DNA of 64,000 nt from Seiridium cupressi (GCA_036674765.1 JARVKI010000012.1:434001-498000); one strand, 5' to 3'; counted from the first letter of the stretch, positions 1 to 12,346 are shown. Program-made: numbers and translations. Notes: generated by a model from the letters alone, not told the origin.

Positions 1-511
1 TCAGGGCTATGTGGACAACGTCATGAAACTAGTCCAACAGGCGCCGCGGAGCCACTGATCAAAAAGCCATTGTTTCTCTTGTTGGATCCAGAGTTTAAAT
101 AGGATCAAATCCGCTTGCAGGGATTGAGGAATGGCCAGCCGTGCAAGTGACTCTCGAATGGTGTGAACTTGATTTTGAATAAGCATTCAAAATGTCGTCC
201 ACTCAGTAGATGCAGCTCCTCCACAAAACAATACTACTATAAGATTATTAATCTGTGCATCTAGTCCGAGGAAGACTTGCTTTCCCTCGCCGATGGACAG
301 GTATGTAGTTGGCAGTCGCAAAAGGGGGCCACTGCCGGCTTTGATTGGCCACAATAAGTGGGTCATGGCCGGCCCACACCCTGGAAGTGACAGGCTGGAA
401 TCGACAACTGGACAACGTCGCGAAACGAAATTCCCCAAAGCTGTGTGTAATGGTCAAGACGGCCAGCAACTTCGTCCTCCACTACTCCCCGTGACCGACG
501 ATCCGCCCACC
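1..511. other. Left-edge intergenic region and SEC21 promoter
   Basis: I see no convincing gene here. The short open frames on both strands lack a recognisable domain and mostly start at non-ATG codons. The last 200 bases are presumably the promoter and leader of the gamma-COP gene, which starts at 512. Confidence 0.5.
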
Positions 512-3506
512 ATGAGTTACGGCAAAAAAGACGAAGATGCCGACCTTGGCTTGGTCAAGGTCGACAGAGTGCAAGTCTTCCAGGAGGGTGAGTGCATGCC
601 TCTGGTCCCATCCCCCACTACTTGGAGACCGAAGCTCACCGGGTCGTAATCGCAGCTCGACTATTCAACAGCTCTCCCATCCAACCACGAAGATGCCGGA
701 TCCTGCTCACCAAGATCGCCCTCTTATTATACACGGGCGAGAAGTTTCCCACGCGCGAAGCTACAGACCTCTTCTTCGGTATTTCGAAGCTATTCCAGAA
801 CAAAGATGCCAGCTTGCGACAGATGGTGCACCTTGTCATCAAGGAGATTGCCTCCTCGGCCGAGGATATTATCATGGTCACGAGCACAATTATGAAGGAT
901 ACTGGTGGCAGCACAGATGCGATTTACAGACCCAATGCTATTCGGGCTCTGTGTCGGATCATAGATGTACGTGGGCTGAACTGTGGCAACCACCCTTGGT
1001 CCGCTTTGCTGATATTAGGACCCTAGGCGACTACTGTTCAATCCATTGAGCGTGTGATGAAGACGGCGATTGTCGATAAGAACCCATCCGTATCGTCTGC
1101 CGCCCTTGTTTCGTCATATCATCTGCTCCCCGTCGCCAAGGATGTTGTCCGACGGTGGCAGTCCGAGACCCAAGAGGCCGCTGCCTCAACCAAGTCCTCC
1201 GGTGGCTTTTCACTCGGTTTCTCGTCCTCGTCGGGCGCCCTACCCACCAACAACTCCACCATGACACAATACCACGCCATTGGTCTCCTATACCAGATGA
1301 GATCGCACGATAGAATGGCCCTGGTCAAGATGGTTCAACAATTCAGCCAGCCAGGCACAATCAAGAGCCCTGCTGCCACGGTCATGTTAGTTCGGTTAGC
1401 TGCGCAACTAGCCGAGGAGGATCCTTCTCTCAGGAAACCCATGATGATACTGTTGGACGGCTGGTTGAGACATAAGAGCGAGATGGTCAACTTCGAGGCT
1501 GCCAAGGCCATCTGCGATATGCGTGATGTCACGGACAACGAGGTCACTCAAGCCGTCCACGTTCTACAGCTGTTCCTCTCCTCGCCCCGCGCTGTCACCA
1601 AGTTCGCTGCCCTCCGCATCCTCCACAACTTCGCCTCCTTCAAGCCTCAAGCTGTCAATGTCTGCAACCCTGACATCGAGCTGCTCATCTCAAACAGCAA
1701 TCGCTCAATTGCCACATTTGCTATCACAACCCTCCTCAAGACTGGTAATGAGGCTTCCGTCGACCGACTGATGAAGCAAATTAGTGGTTTCATGTCGGAG
1801 ATCACCGATGAGTTCAAGATTACCATTGTCGAGGCCATTCGAACACTCTGCCTCAAGTTTCCCAGCAAGCAAGCTGGTATGCTTGCTTTCCTTAGCGGCA
1901 TTCTTCGTGATGAGGGAGGTTATGAATTCAAACGTGCAGTCGTCGAGAGCATGTTCGATCTCATCAAATTTGTTCCAGAATCCAAGGAGGACGCTCTTGC
2001 CCACCTGTGCGAATTCATCGAGGACTGCGAGTTCACCAAGTTGGCTGTCCGTATTCTCCATCTCCTCGGTCTCGAGGGCCCCAAGACTTCACAACCGACC
2101 AAATACATCCGTTATATCTACAACCGAGTAGTCTTGGAAAATGCCATCGTCCGAGCTGCTGCCGTTACTGCTTTGGCCAAGTTTGGTGTCGGCCAAAAGG
2201 ACCCCGAAGTCAAGCGCAGTGTCAACGTCTTGCTCACACGTTGCTTGGACGACGTCGATGATGAGGTCCGTGATCGTGCAGCCCTCAATCTCAGGCTGAT
2301 GCATGAAGAGGATGAGACGGCTGAGCGCTTCATCAAGAATGGTTAGTTGCTCCACTTGCATTTTCTATGGACTTTGACTGACGTACCTACAGAGAATATG
2401 TTTTCCCTACCATACTTCGAGCACCAACTGGTCATGTACGTCACTTCAGACGACAAGAGCACTTTCGATGCTTCTTTCGATATCAGCAGTATCCCGATCG
2501 TTACTCGGGAACAGGCAGACGCTGAGGACCGGACCAAGAAGCTCACTGCTAGTACGCCTTCGCTCAAGCCACCGAAGGCTGGTCCTACAAAGGCCGCTGC
2601 TACTGGCGCGGAAGCTCAAGCTTCGGCAGCTGCTGCTCAACAGAAGTACTCCCAGGAACTCATGTCCATCCCAGAGCTCAAGGAGTTTGGTGCTGTTTTG
2701 AAGTCGTCCCCGGTTATTGAGCTGACCGAGGCCGAGACGGAATACGTCGTCAGTGTCGTCAAGCATCTATTCAAGGAGTACGTGGTTCTTCAGTATGAGG
2801 TCAAGAATACCCTGCCGGCCACCGTCCTGGAGAATGTTTCAGTTGTAGCCGTTCCAGCAGAGGAGGAAGAATTTGAGGAAGTTTTTATCCTTCAAGCTGA
2901 AAAGCTCCCCACAGACGAGCCTGGCAAGGTCTATGTCGCCTTCAAGAAAGTCAATGGCGAGGCATCCATGCCCACCAGCACTTTCTCCAACGTGCTCAAG
3001 TTCACGAGCAAGGAGATTGATCCATCCACCAACGAGCCGGAGGAGACAGGCTACGATGATGAGTACGAGATCGGTGACTTTGACCTGGCTGGTAGCGACT
3101 ACGTCATTCCTGCCTTCGCGGGCAACTTTGCGCATATCTGGGAGCAGGTCGGTGCCTCTGGAGAGGAAGCCGAAGAAACCCTACAGTTGTCAGGCATCAA
3201 CAGCATAGCAGGTAAGCACACAGATACTCTCAAGGCTTTGATAGGGGCGCATCCATCTAACGTGATTCTACAGATGCTACAGAACAACTAGCCAAGACTC
3301 TCTCACTACAGCCACTAGAGGGCACCGATGTGCCCGTCAATCAAACAACACATCAGCTGAAGCTGCTGGGCAAGACAGTAAACGGGGGACGTGTTGTCGC
3401 CAACATCAGAATGGCATACTCGTCGAAATCAGGTGTCACAACAAAGATCACGGTACGCAGCGAGGAAGAGAATGTGGCGGCACTGGTGATCGCATCGGTT
3501 GCTTGA
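512..3506 (+). CDS. SEC21: Coatomer subunit gamma (gamma-COP, Sec21)
   Basis: Gamma subunit of the COPI vesicle coat, acting at the Golgi in retrograde transport to the ER. Five exons: 512-587, 656-966, 1027-2341, 2393-3211, 3274-3506 (917 aa, the usual length). All introns are GT-AG, 51-68 nt. The start gives a family-typical acidic N-terminus (MSYGKKDEDADLGLVKVDR). Residues to about 560 form the helical adaptin-like trunk, with the ARLFNSSPI and CRILLTKI blocks near the start. An Ala/Lys/Pro-rich hinge follows around 620-660, then the C-terminal appendage ending in EEENVAALVIAS. Splicing at 587/656 joins GCT-CGA so that QVFQE runs into ARLFNS, as expected for the family. Family assignment is from recognised sequence, not from a search. 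Confidence 0.96.
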
Positions 3507-4205
3507 TGATGACGGAGGTTTTAAGGCGTTATTCTGCATCTGACAAAGCGAGGCCTTCTATGGGTTTGGGGATTAGCACCATAGATATATCAGCCGAGAC
3601 GACAGTATAGTGTCCTCGGTCGAGAGAGGTCAACTCCATTTAGTACCCAAAAGCGGCCAAAACGGGAGTTGTGCAGGCAAGCCCAGGGGAGCATAGAAGA
3701 TGAAATATGCGAGTGGAATGATTTACACTGAAACGGATTTGTGCGCTGGTGCATATGCTGGTACTCCGCCATGATCAGATAATCGAGGTCATAGACGTCC
3801 TTCCCTGCGCATGCGTGCCTGGGTATGGAGCACAATGATGAATGCTCACGTCAACCCTAGGCTCTCCTGGCGCTAGTCTTAGTAGGGGTAGCGCATGACT
3901 TGGCCAGACGCGGTCCGACGCGCTAACTGGATAACAGGGATTAAGTTATGACGTTGCAATATCCCAAAGCTTGACACGCGCACAAAATTACCTGAGCCGG
4001 CGTTGCGTGTCCGATAACTCTATTCCACCGAGCTGTAGTTATATCGGTATTCCACTCGACTCTCCTCGCTCTCCGTGCACCACCACTTCATGGTACCAGC
4101 ACAATAACAACACAACGCCCACACAACCCCCAGGCCACTTTCCCGTCGACCCAAGGACACCCACGCAGCCAAGCAAAACCTCGCTGTTGCGAGTCAAGTG
4201 TCAAG
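3507..4205. other. Intergenic region between SEC21 and EPT1
   Basis: No gene seen. It holds the SEC21 3' flank and the promoter and leader of the phosphotransferase gene. The stretch 4080-4200 is C/A-rich, as is common in fungal leaders. Confidence 0.5.
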
Positions 4206-5580
4206 ATGGTTTACGTGCGCGAAAAGTTCTTACCGAACTTGAAGCAATACAAGTACTCGTCCGTCGACCACTCACTCGTGTCCAAGTACATTCTCAAGCC
4301 GTTCTACACCAATGTAGTCATCAAGTGCTTCCCCATGAACATGGCGCCCAACCTCATTACCTTGACTGGGTTCGGGTTCGTTATCGCCAACTTCTTCACT
4401 CTATTGTGGTACAATCCCACCTTGGACCAAGACTGCCCGCCATGGGTGTACTTTTCGTGGGCTATTGGCCTGTTTTTGTATCAGACTTTCGATGCCGTAG
4501 ACGGAACGCAAGCGTATGTAACCATCCACTCCCATCACTGGATATATATATAGATATATATATATATATGCCCGCAGAAGATACGCATGCTAACGTTGCG
4601 CGATTCGCAGACGCCGCACCCACCAATCCGGCCCCCTCGGCGAGCTCTTTGACCACGGTGTTGACGCTCTCAACACGTCGCTCGAGGTTCTGATCTTTGC
4701 CGGTTCTCAGAACATGGGTCACTCTTGGTACACGGTGGCGACACTCTTTGCCTCGCTTTGCACCTTTTACGTGCAGACCTGGGACGAATACCACACCAAG
4801 ACCTTGACGCTCGGAATAGTGAACGGTCCCGTCGAAGGTGTGCTGATCCTCGTCGCTGTCTACGCTCTGACTGGCTATATGGGCGGTGCGAGCTTCTGGC
4901 AGCAGAGCATGCTGGCGACTTTTGGCATTCCGAGCTCGTGGGGCATCCCTCAGTCCATCTATGAGCTCAACTTTACACAGTGGTACATGGTTCAGGGCAC
5001 CTTTGTGCTCGTCTTCAATACGTACGAGTCAGCGCAGAACGTTATCAAGGCTCGCAGAGCTAGAGGTGATCGTAGCCGTGGCGCCCTGCTTGGACTCGTC
5101 CCATTCTTCGGCACCTGGACCTTGATCGTGTCGTATCTCTGGCTGCAGCCGTTGATCCGCACGCAGCATTTGGTTCCTTTCGTCGTCTTTGCCGGGCTCG
5201 TCAACGCCTACTCTGTTGGTCAGATGATCACGGCGCACCTTGTCAAGCTGGATTTCCCGTACTATAACGTCCTAGTCATTCCGCTCGCCTGGGGGGTTGT
5301 CGACTCGGTCGGTCCACTTCTACAGGCGCATCTGGGTTGGACATTTGGCTGGCCCAGTGCTCTTGGTGATGATGTTTATCAGGTTGCCTTCATGTTCAGC
5401 ATGTTGGGTCTGGCCGCCGGTGTCTATGGCAGTTTTGTGGTAGACGTGATCGTGACGATTTGCGATTACCTAGATATCTATTGCCTCACAATTAAGCACC
5501 CCTATGTTGAGGGTAAGGACGAGCCAGCAAAGAGCCAGCAGATTCTCAACCCGGCCGCGGATGGCAAGAAGTCCAACTAA
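4206..5580 (+). CDS. EPT1: CDP-alcohol phosphatidyltransferase (ethanolamine/choline phosphotransferase)
   Basis: Integral ER/Golgi enzyme that transfers phosphoethanolamine or phosphocholine from the CDP-alcohol to diacylglycerol, the last step of the Kennedy pathway. Two exons, 4206-4513 and 4611-5580 (425 aa). The 97-nt intron splits the catalytic motif and the joined frame restores it: D99-G100-x2-A103-R104-x8-G113-x3-D117-x3-D121, the full family signature. Several hydrophobic helices follow through the C-terminal half. The tail is short, polar and lysine-containing. Whether the enzyme prefers ethanolamine, choline or both cannot be read from the motif, so EPT1 stands for the EPT1/CPT1 group. 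Confidence 0.93.
4541..4570. repeat. TA microsatellite inside the EPT1 intron
   Basis: An almost pure (TA)n run of about 28 bases, broken by one G, lies in the middle of the intron. It is likely length-variable among strains. No function is claimed. Confidence 0.8.
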
Positions 5581-7421
5581 AGGAGGCATAAGGCTGTCGC
5601 ATAGAGACGAGGCAAGCGCCTCCTGAGTGATGCACAAGTATCCGCTGAACAGATCTGGCTCCTGGTGATTCCCAGCATCCTGTTATGAAGGGAGGAGGTT
5701 GGGAAGTATAGAACCACATCAAGTGCGGCACTCGAAGGTATCTGCCTGTGGGGATAATAATGTGTTTGGCGGTCTTCTGGGCCCATGTTGATTGTTTTTT
5801 TGTTTTTTGTTTTTTTTAGAACGAGGGCGCACCGGCGTCTCGGTTCTTAAGTTCGTACTTTAATGACGGTGATGGTAATGCACTTGAATGGATGATGGGA
5901 TAATGAGATACCATTTTCATTGCAGAGTAGAGAATGAGGCTACAGTCACAAAACGTTCGATCGGCGATGTGCCAACTATACAAATTGAAATTTAGTTTCT
6001 TTTTTTCTTTTTTTTTCTCGCCGTGTTTTCCCTTCTTACATAGCTTGGCATGGGATGGAGGGAGGGTAACGTAACTGCATTCGATGTCTCCAGGGTGAAT
6101 CTGGTTGCGTGATGCAAAAGTACACACACAGTAGGATGTCAGTTTACGAGCGGCGGAAGCAACAGCAGCACTTTCAAGTGACGAAATAGAACCTTGGCAG
6201 GCGAGCAGGCCCAGGCAGATCGGCGACCCCCAGGATACCGGACATAGTCAAGATAAGCCCTAGGGGAGCAGAATCCTAAGAGGCGATGGGTATAGTCCAG
6301 TCGGTTGGTTCCGGACGAATCCTAAGACATACCTTCCGACTTCCACGTGGCCCTAATGTAGCCGTCGGGTTGGCGCTCTTCTAAGCGAGCACTATGCGGT
6401 CCCGAGAATGATTTACAGGGTCTGCAGGGGACCAATCCATTATGCCCATAGATCTCGAAAACTTACCGGGGCGAGTAGGAGATCTGATACCGTGGTTTGC
6501 TTATGTCGAAATGTTCAAGCTGAAGACGAAAACAGACAGGGTGGAGACCAGGCGGGATCTAACGGCCTTACAGTCACGAGGCGTTCGTTATACGCAGAAC
6601 ACAGTGAGCAAGGTTACTTGATTGTTGGAAATTTCTCGGCACAATTGTGTCCCCATTATGATAGTAGTTAGTGAAACTCGATAACAATCGATCTCAAGCA
6701 ATCATCGTCAACAGCAGGGCCCAGCGACGATTTGGGTGGTTCAGTGTGATAGAGGTGCCCGCGTCGTTGGAATCATGCCCACGCTTGGAAGAATGTGCCC
6801 TGGTCATGGGTCCAGATATTGCAACATTTCTCTTCTGCACTGTCACCCGCCAAAATACCCCGGGAAACATCAGCACTGGCAGCGGAAAGAGCACCGGCGT
6901 ATAGCCTGACGGGAACGAAGGACAACCAGGATCTTGGATTTTATCTAAAATCAGCGCTAGTCAGCCCACAGTCCGGGGCCATTTGCGAAGGATTTCACTA
7001 TCTCCATGCTGGCGTCACTCCTTACACGAATGCCATGTTAGGTCGGTCCTCCCCAATTGCTCTCACCCAATTGTCAAGGCAGGTGTTTTCTCAAAGGCTC
7101 TGTCTTGGTCCTGTCGGTTCAAAAGTACCATGTGCTAGCTGGGAAGTAACCGTGGTTTGCTTATGGCCTTGTGATCTGCAGAGCAAGGGAGAGGACCAAC
7201 AACCGACAAGGTTTCACCCAACCTCGTAAGGCGTCGATAAGAGGGGCATGTGCGGCGAGAGAAGGTATAAGAACTACATATAAAAACGAACCAATGCTCG
7301 GCGGTTTCGATCAGAGGAGCACGCAATGATTAGAGTATCTCGCAACATCTCTCAAGGAACGTCCAAGTCATAGTCAACAACACTTTGAGAAGCCCTTGAG
7401 GATCTCTATAAATAGTCAAAA
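5581..7421. other. Gene-poor intergenic region
   Basis: No supported gene in 1.8 kb. T-rich runs at 5794-5817 and 5998-6017 fall just after EPT1. The right end is the promoter of the small secreted peptide gene at 7422. Confidence 0.5.
7406..7415 (+). promoter_or_regulatory. TATA box of the cysteine-rich peptide gene
   Basis: CTATAAATAG, a textbook TATA element, ends only seven bases before the ATG at 7422. Its closeness to the start codon leaves almost no room for a 5' leader. Either transcription starts from another element upstream or the true start lies elsewhere, so its role is uncertain. Confidence 0.4.
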
Positions 7422-7660
7422 ATGCAGTTCTCTACTCTGACTTCCGTTATCGTCGTCGTGGCTCTGGCTGCCTTTGTGCAGGCCAACCCTATCAGCCCCA
7501 AGGATCTTGGTAGCCCTCTCGTCAAGGAGGCATGCACCATTGTCCCCGAGTAGGTCCCTGCCTTCCACTTCTTGGTCCCTGATATATACTTGTAAACTGA
7601 ATTTTCTGTGCCAGCTGCTGTGGTGACGGGACTTGCTGTGGCTGCTGGGGATGCTGCTAG
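7422..7660 (+). CDS. Small secreted cysteine-rich peptide
   Basis: Two exons too short for ordinary open-frame lists: 7422-7549 and 7615-7660, giving 57 aa. The donor GTAGGT overlaps an in-frame TAG. Splicing removes that stop and opens a second exon made almost wholly of Cys, Gly and Trp, ending CCGDGTCCGCWGCC. The 65-nt intron has a CTGA branch-like site before CCAG. Residues 1-21 form a clear signal peptide (hydrophobic core VIVVVALAAF, then VQA). The mature part has eight cysteines, seven of them in the last 14 residues in CC and CxC pairs. This looks like a secreted effector-like, antimicrobial or metal-binding peptide. I recognise no named family, so no function is assigned. Confidence 0.6.
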
Positions 7661-9375
7661 ACGGATATCGATGATGCCGCGACTGGCTGTGATGAATACT
7701 GCATGGGGGACGGTCCATGATCTCGGAGACAACCCAGTTGGAAGGCCCGTAGCTCTTGGTCAATATCATTGAGTGGACAAATCAACGGATCATGATATCG
7801 AATCACGCTGGTGCTCCCAGCAATTTAACGCAAGTCTTAACAAAGTCAGACCCATCTTGTCGTGCTCCCGTATATGCCGTACGCAGGTCTTCCCCAATGG
7901 TGATACAGGGATGGAAAAACGAAACCGGAGCCTGGAGAGGGCTCCGACGAAGGCCAGTATTAGGTATTGAGAGCCAAAAGAAGTGCCTCGGATCGAAGCT
8001 TTCGCAAGTCCGACACTCGTGCACCGCACAACTAATTTCGTATAGACGTAGAGGCTCTAAGAGGTTCATCGGGATGCTCAGAAGGTCGGACTTGTTTGTG
8101 TACTAAGGAGCTATGCTTGGAGCACCTGGGATGCAACCTGGATTCTGTTGGTAAATGTGATTTTGATCCAACAATGCGTACAAACTAAGCACATCGTCTC
8201 AAGATATCAACAGTGGCCACTCCAGCAGAACAAACGCCGCCACAATATCTCGAAACATCGAAAATGGTCGGAGAATTGAGCATATTGCTCTCTTAGAAAA
8301 TGCCTTGCGTCCATTGAGTCAAATCGGGGCCAGGTGCTTTCAAAACAGCGTAGATTGCTCATCAGTAAGCAGTTCCTGGTAGTGAGGAGCGTGTCTTCAT
8401 CCAAGCCCATCGGTTTTGTCTCCATGGTTGTGGTAAACTCAAAATTGTAGATAATCTAGACGGCAGTGGCAGTATAGAACACGCCATAGATGAAAAACCC
8501 CTGCGAGAGGATTGTCTATTCAGGATAGATTCTCCGGCAGTAACCATATGTTTGTCACAGGTCTTATAGAGTGTGCATCAAGTACGAGAAGTATATGTGA
8601 AATGAAGTGAAATGGGAATACAATTCCGAAGATCAAAAATAAGCTCTCTACTACCGTACAAAATGGATATCATTTGCTCATTGCTGGGCAGCTTCTGCCA
8701 ATTAAGCTCTCGTTTGATAAGCCTCAGAGAGTTTGGTGCACACCGATCTCTTCATCCAAGATACCTCTAGAGACAAAACCACCTCGAGGCGAACACGGAG
8801 ATGGTTGGGTGAAAGGACCACGGTCCTCTGATCGATCCACCGATCGTCCAGGAAATCCGAAAAGAGAATCCTGGCCGTTCCTGAAAAAAAAAATTGACAT
8901 GAAGAGAAGACACAGGACTGAACCTTGATCGAAAGCCTCCGCGTACCTGAATCTCGATGTCGTCCTTGCTGATGGGCCGGCGCATCCGGCGGGAGCCGAT
9001 GATATGTTGCACCAGAGCTCGCATACCATGTCTAGCGACGGAGCAACTACCTGAGAATGATGGAAACATTGGCCAGGCTGTCTCGCAAAAAATTGTGCTA
9101 GGTCGTGCTCAGCCCGAGTCATGAGAATGTAAATTATCTAACATTCAAGGAAATCCTGAGAATGCGCCATGATGTCGAGCCTTTCAATTTTGGGTTGCCG
9201 TGAGAATACATAGAATATCGAAAACAGTTGGGGTATGCTGCGTGGACGTGAAACATTGACAGAAGGAAAATCGCTAGTCATGCGGAAAGTGGTGTCTCAA
9301 CCTGCCATCTGCAGGCAGTGGCCGGGAGGGGGAAGTTTTGGAACGCAGGAACGCTTAAACATTCCTGACCCGTCT
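7661..9375. other. Gene-poor intergenic region
   Basis: No supported gene. Open frames here are short, overlap on both strands and show no domain. It separates the small secreted peptide gene from the convergent septin gene. Confidence 0.5.
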
Positions 9376-10999
9376 CTAGCGGTGTCGGCCAGATCTCTCG
9401 TGGGAGTTGAGACGACTGGTTCTCCAGCCCTCGTACCATTGTTCTCTGCTTGCCTCACGCAGATCGCCTCGCCAGTCGCTGAAGACCGCATCTTTAAGCT
9501 TAGTAAAGTCGCAGTGCTCCTCGTCATAGGGATTGGCGAAGCCCCAAGGGAATCGACGGCCAATTACTTCAGGTTCGTAGAGATCTGGACTGATGATGGA
9601 CATGGGAAGCAAGGGGAGTTCGTCGCTGTCCTCTTCGCCGAGCTGCTTGCTCCTGCGAACCGAGTTGTTAGATCGTCTTTTCGGGTTAGGAGAAGTTGAT
9701 CCCTGGATTGGGAAATCATCATCGTCCACACTTCCTTCGCTGTGCTCAGCCGAGTCCGAACTGTCGTCAACGGCGTCCTCGTCGCCCTCGTCGATCCTGC
9801 CAGGATCCGAGGCAGCGTCATCTTCGTCCAGACCCAGTGGTTCAAGTGGATCAAAGTTTGCCTTTTTCAAACTCGCCCAAACGTTCTTCTTCAGGACCGC
9901 CATGTGCTTTGTGGTAATGGTATCCGCTTTTGAGATGATGGGAATAACGGTTGTCTTACCCTGAAGGGTACGCATCACTTGCAAGTCGAGATCCTCATCG
10001 AGGACGCCAACAATACGCGACAAGCTGTGGTCGCCATGATGTCCGTTCGAGGATGCAGCTTTTGCGGCGGAAACATTGCGATCCAGACGAGCCGGGTCGA
10101 GTATGAGGAACACTGCGTGAATGTGCGTATCCTGTACGCCCGGCGACCTTATCACCTTCATTTCTTCGGCAAATGTGTCCTCGAACTTACTCTCCAAGAA
10201 AGCTGACATCTCTCGCAGCTGAAGATCCACAATATTCTTCTCGAAGCCTTCCGAGTCCCACAACGTAAGACCAATACGTTCGCCATCGATCTCACTCTCC
10301 AGGTAGTGAGGAATGAAATTGCCAGAAGCCGTAGTCTTCATGGTGACCTCTTCGCCGATTTCGGTTGCACGTTGTGAACGCTTCTTCTCTGGCAGCGCCA
10401 AGGCCGTCTTCAGGAATTCAAGAAAGGAAGTTTTGCCCGAGCCCCGAGTGCCCATGATTAGAATGCTGTTCGATCGAAATGTTAGAACTGCATCTTTCGA
10501 GCGCAGGATGATGTACGTACTTGAAGGGAGTAGGGTCCTTGCGTCTGCGAACTCGCCGCGGACTGTTGATGGTACTAACAGCAGTGCTGGCGTAGCTGTA
10601 TCTGCCACGGTGCGTCATGCTCTCGGTACGAGCGTAGGGATCAACCCACCCTCCATCGGGAATTGGAGGCATCGGAGGGTTGGAGGAGACGGAAGGGCGG
10701 CCAGGGTCCATGGAAGCTCGCCCAGAGGCCGGGTAATGAGGTTGGTATCGGGGTTGATGTGCCTGGCCTGAAACGATGGCGAGGGAATCTGGACGAACGT
10801 CTCCTCCGAAGGTTTGCAGCTGGGGCGGCTGGGCACCATTGTAAAGATCAGGTAGACGGGGAGGTGATTTGGGCACAGCTTCCCGCTGACGTAGCAGTTC
10901 TTGTTCTCTTTGCTTCCTTCCCCCCTTCCCCAGGTCGCCGGACTTGCTGCGTCGAAGTAACATCCCGAAGCTGGAGCGACGCGGTGGCTCTTGACTCAT
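9376..10999 (-). CDS. Atypical septin-family GTPase (AspE-like)
   Basis: Septin-type GTPase of 522 aa, probably a filament or cortical scaffold subunit. Exons 10999-10521 and 10465-9376, with a 55-nt intron joined as TPF-N-ILIMG, a typical septin junction. A long Ser/Arg/Pro-rich N-terminal extension (about 1-158) precedes the G domain. G1 is GTRGSGKT (165-172). G3 is DSEG (230-233), replacing the canonical DTPG. G4 is SKAD (338-341), replacing AKAD. An acidic, low-complexity insert (about 350-440) is followed by the septin-type block with GRRFPWG and a DFTKL element. There is no C-terminal coiled coil. The extension, insert and altered G motifs fit the filamentous-fungus-specific AspE group rather than the core CDC3/10/11/12 groups. 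That subgroup call is inference. Confidence 0.8.
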
Positions 11000-11665
11000 A
11001 TTATGGTTATCGGCTAAGCATAAACTGTAAATGTTTCAGCTAGCAGCTACGTTCGGGTGCTGCTGTGGCCGCGATCGTGTACGGTACAAATGCGGGCCGA
11101 GTATGGGCAACAAAGACCGGGCGCAAAGATGCGGCAGGGACAGAACGGTCGAAATATCGAGTCCTCGGACAAGATGGAATGACGCTCAAAATATGCGGCT
11201 TCACCTTTTCTTCACATTCGCTCTTTCCTGGAAGTGTAACCGGAAAGATTGACGATGTCGAGTTATAAAGCCGGGTCGGGTCGGTCGCGATTCTAATTAT
11301 GGTGCTGATAAAATTGGCAAGCCAATCGATCGATCAAGGAAACTTCGTTTGTCGTGGGTTGAGTGAGTGATTCCGTAGTGAGACTTGAGAGCAAGTCCGA
11401 TTCGTTGTCGAATATGCAAGTATGCGCGGACGTAGTCGCTGGCCGTAGCTCAAGGTCGTTCCTTGCGGTTTCGAATCGAGCTGCGTCTGAATGACGGAAC
11501 GAGGGGAACCACTTGTGCCAATGGGGGTCGTTTGAAGACAAAGGATTGGGAGCAGCTCCGCCAAGGATTGCGAATGACTGCGAATGGTGCGAATCTAAAT
11601 ATCACAACGAAGTCCAAAAATTAGCCTCTTGCCATGTTCTCCCAATATACAATTGGTAGCAGAAG
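11000..11665. other. Intergenic region, possible divergent promoter
   Basis: Lies between the septin start on the minus strand and a tentative gene on the plus strand. No gene or clear element seen apart from GGGTCGGGTCGG repeats near 11275-11285. Confidence 0.4.
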
Positions 11666-12346
11666 ATGTCTATGCGACGGCCATCTGTGCCAACGTATCA
11701 AGTTGGCAACAACGATGGTGATGACGCTGGAATCGGAAGCGTTCCACTCCCAGGACAGGCGGCGCGCGTGAGGTGAAGGGAGATCCCCGAAATATAACGA
11801 AATCAATGGCTGCAGGAAAGGCGCCAGTGGCCTGCAGGTCCGGCATGTGTTGCTTAAGGGGTTCAGGAACTCGCCAACCAACGGTCTCCAACAGCTCTAA
11901 AGACGGCAATTCCTCCACAGCCCCCCAAGGGGACGTGGTGGGCTCTAGGCGTTGCGATTTGGGTACATGGCCAATTGGCGTCTCTGATCGATATGCAGCT
12001 AATATGGTCGTTTCGTGTAGCTTCCTCCTGGCCATCTGCCAAAAACCCACTGGAAAGCCACTATCTCCTGGCGCTGATCTGGGTTCCGGCCTACTGCTTC
12101 CAGAGCAAGGAGCATGCCGGTCGGCGATTGCGCAAGAAGGCTCGGCGAGGGGAGCGCCATGGCACGGGAACGGACAGCAAACAAGAATACTCTTACATAC
12201 CGGAAGATGAGCGAGAGGATCGACTCGACTTAGTATCTGGGATACCGGTCGGCCTGCGGCCGCGCGAAGGAATTGGAGGTTTCTGGAAAAGGAGTGTTGC
12301 GGCAAGGCGTTATGCAGGTCTTGGTGGTCTGACCTGGCGCGGGTAG
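11666..12346 (+). CDS. Hypothetical small membrane protein (tentative model)
   Basis: I propose exons 11666-11767 and 11867-12346 (193 aa), joined by a GTGAGG donor and a TTCAG acceptor. Exon 1 encodes a polar N-terminus (MSMRRPSVPTYQVGNNDG). Exon 2 has a Trp-rich hydrophobic stretch (TWWALGVAIWV onward), a second one (HYLLALIWVPAYCF), then a basic run (RRLRKKARRGER) and an acidic tail (PEDEREDRLD). This hydrophobic-then-charged pattern looks like real protein. The overlapping 255-aa minus-strand frame is Ser/Pro/Leu/Arg-rich with no domain and I take it as a shadow. No family recognised; the C-terminal end and the splice sites are uncertain. Confidence 0.38.

Noticed and set aside
3929..3939. 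GGATAACAGGG, an 11-base match to the core of the I-SceI homing endonuclease site
   Set aside because: The full 18-base site is not present and there is no intron or endonuclease nearby. Chance match.
7658..7732. Minus-strand frames overlapping the small secreted peptide gene
   Set aside because: They are shadows; the plus strand has signal peptide, splice sites and cysteine pattern.
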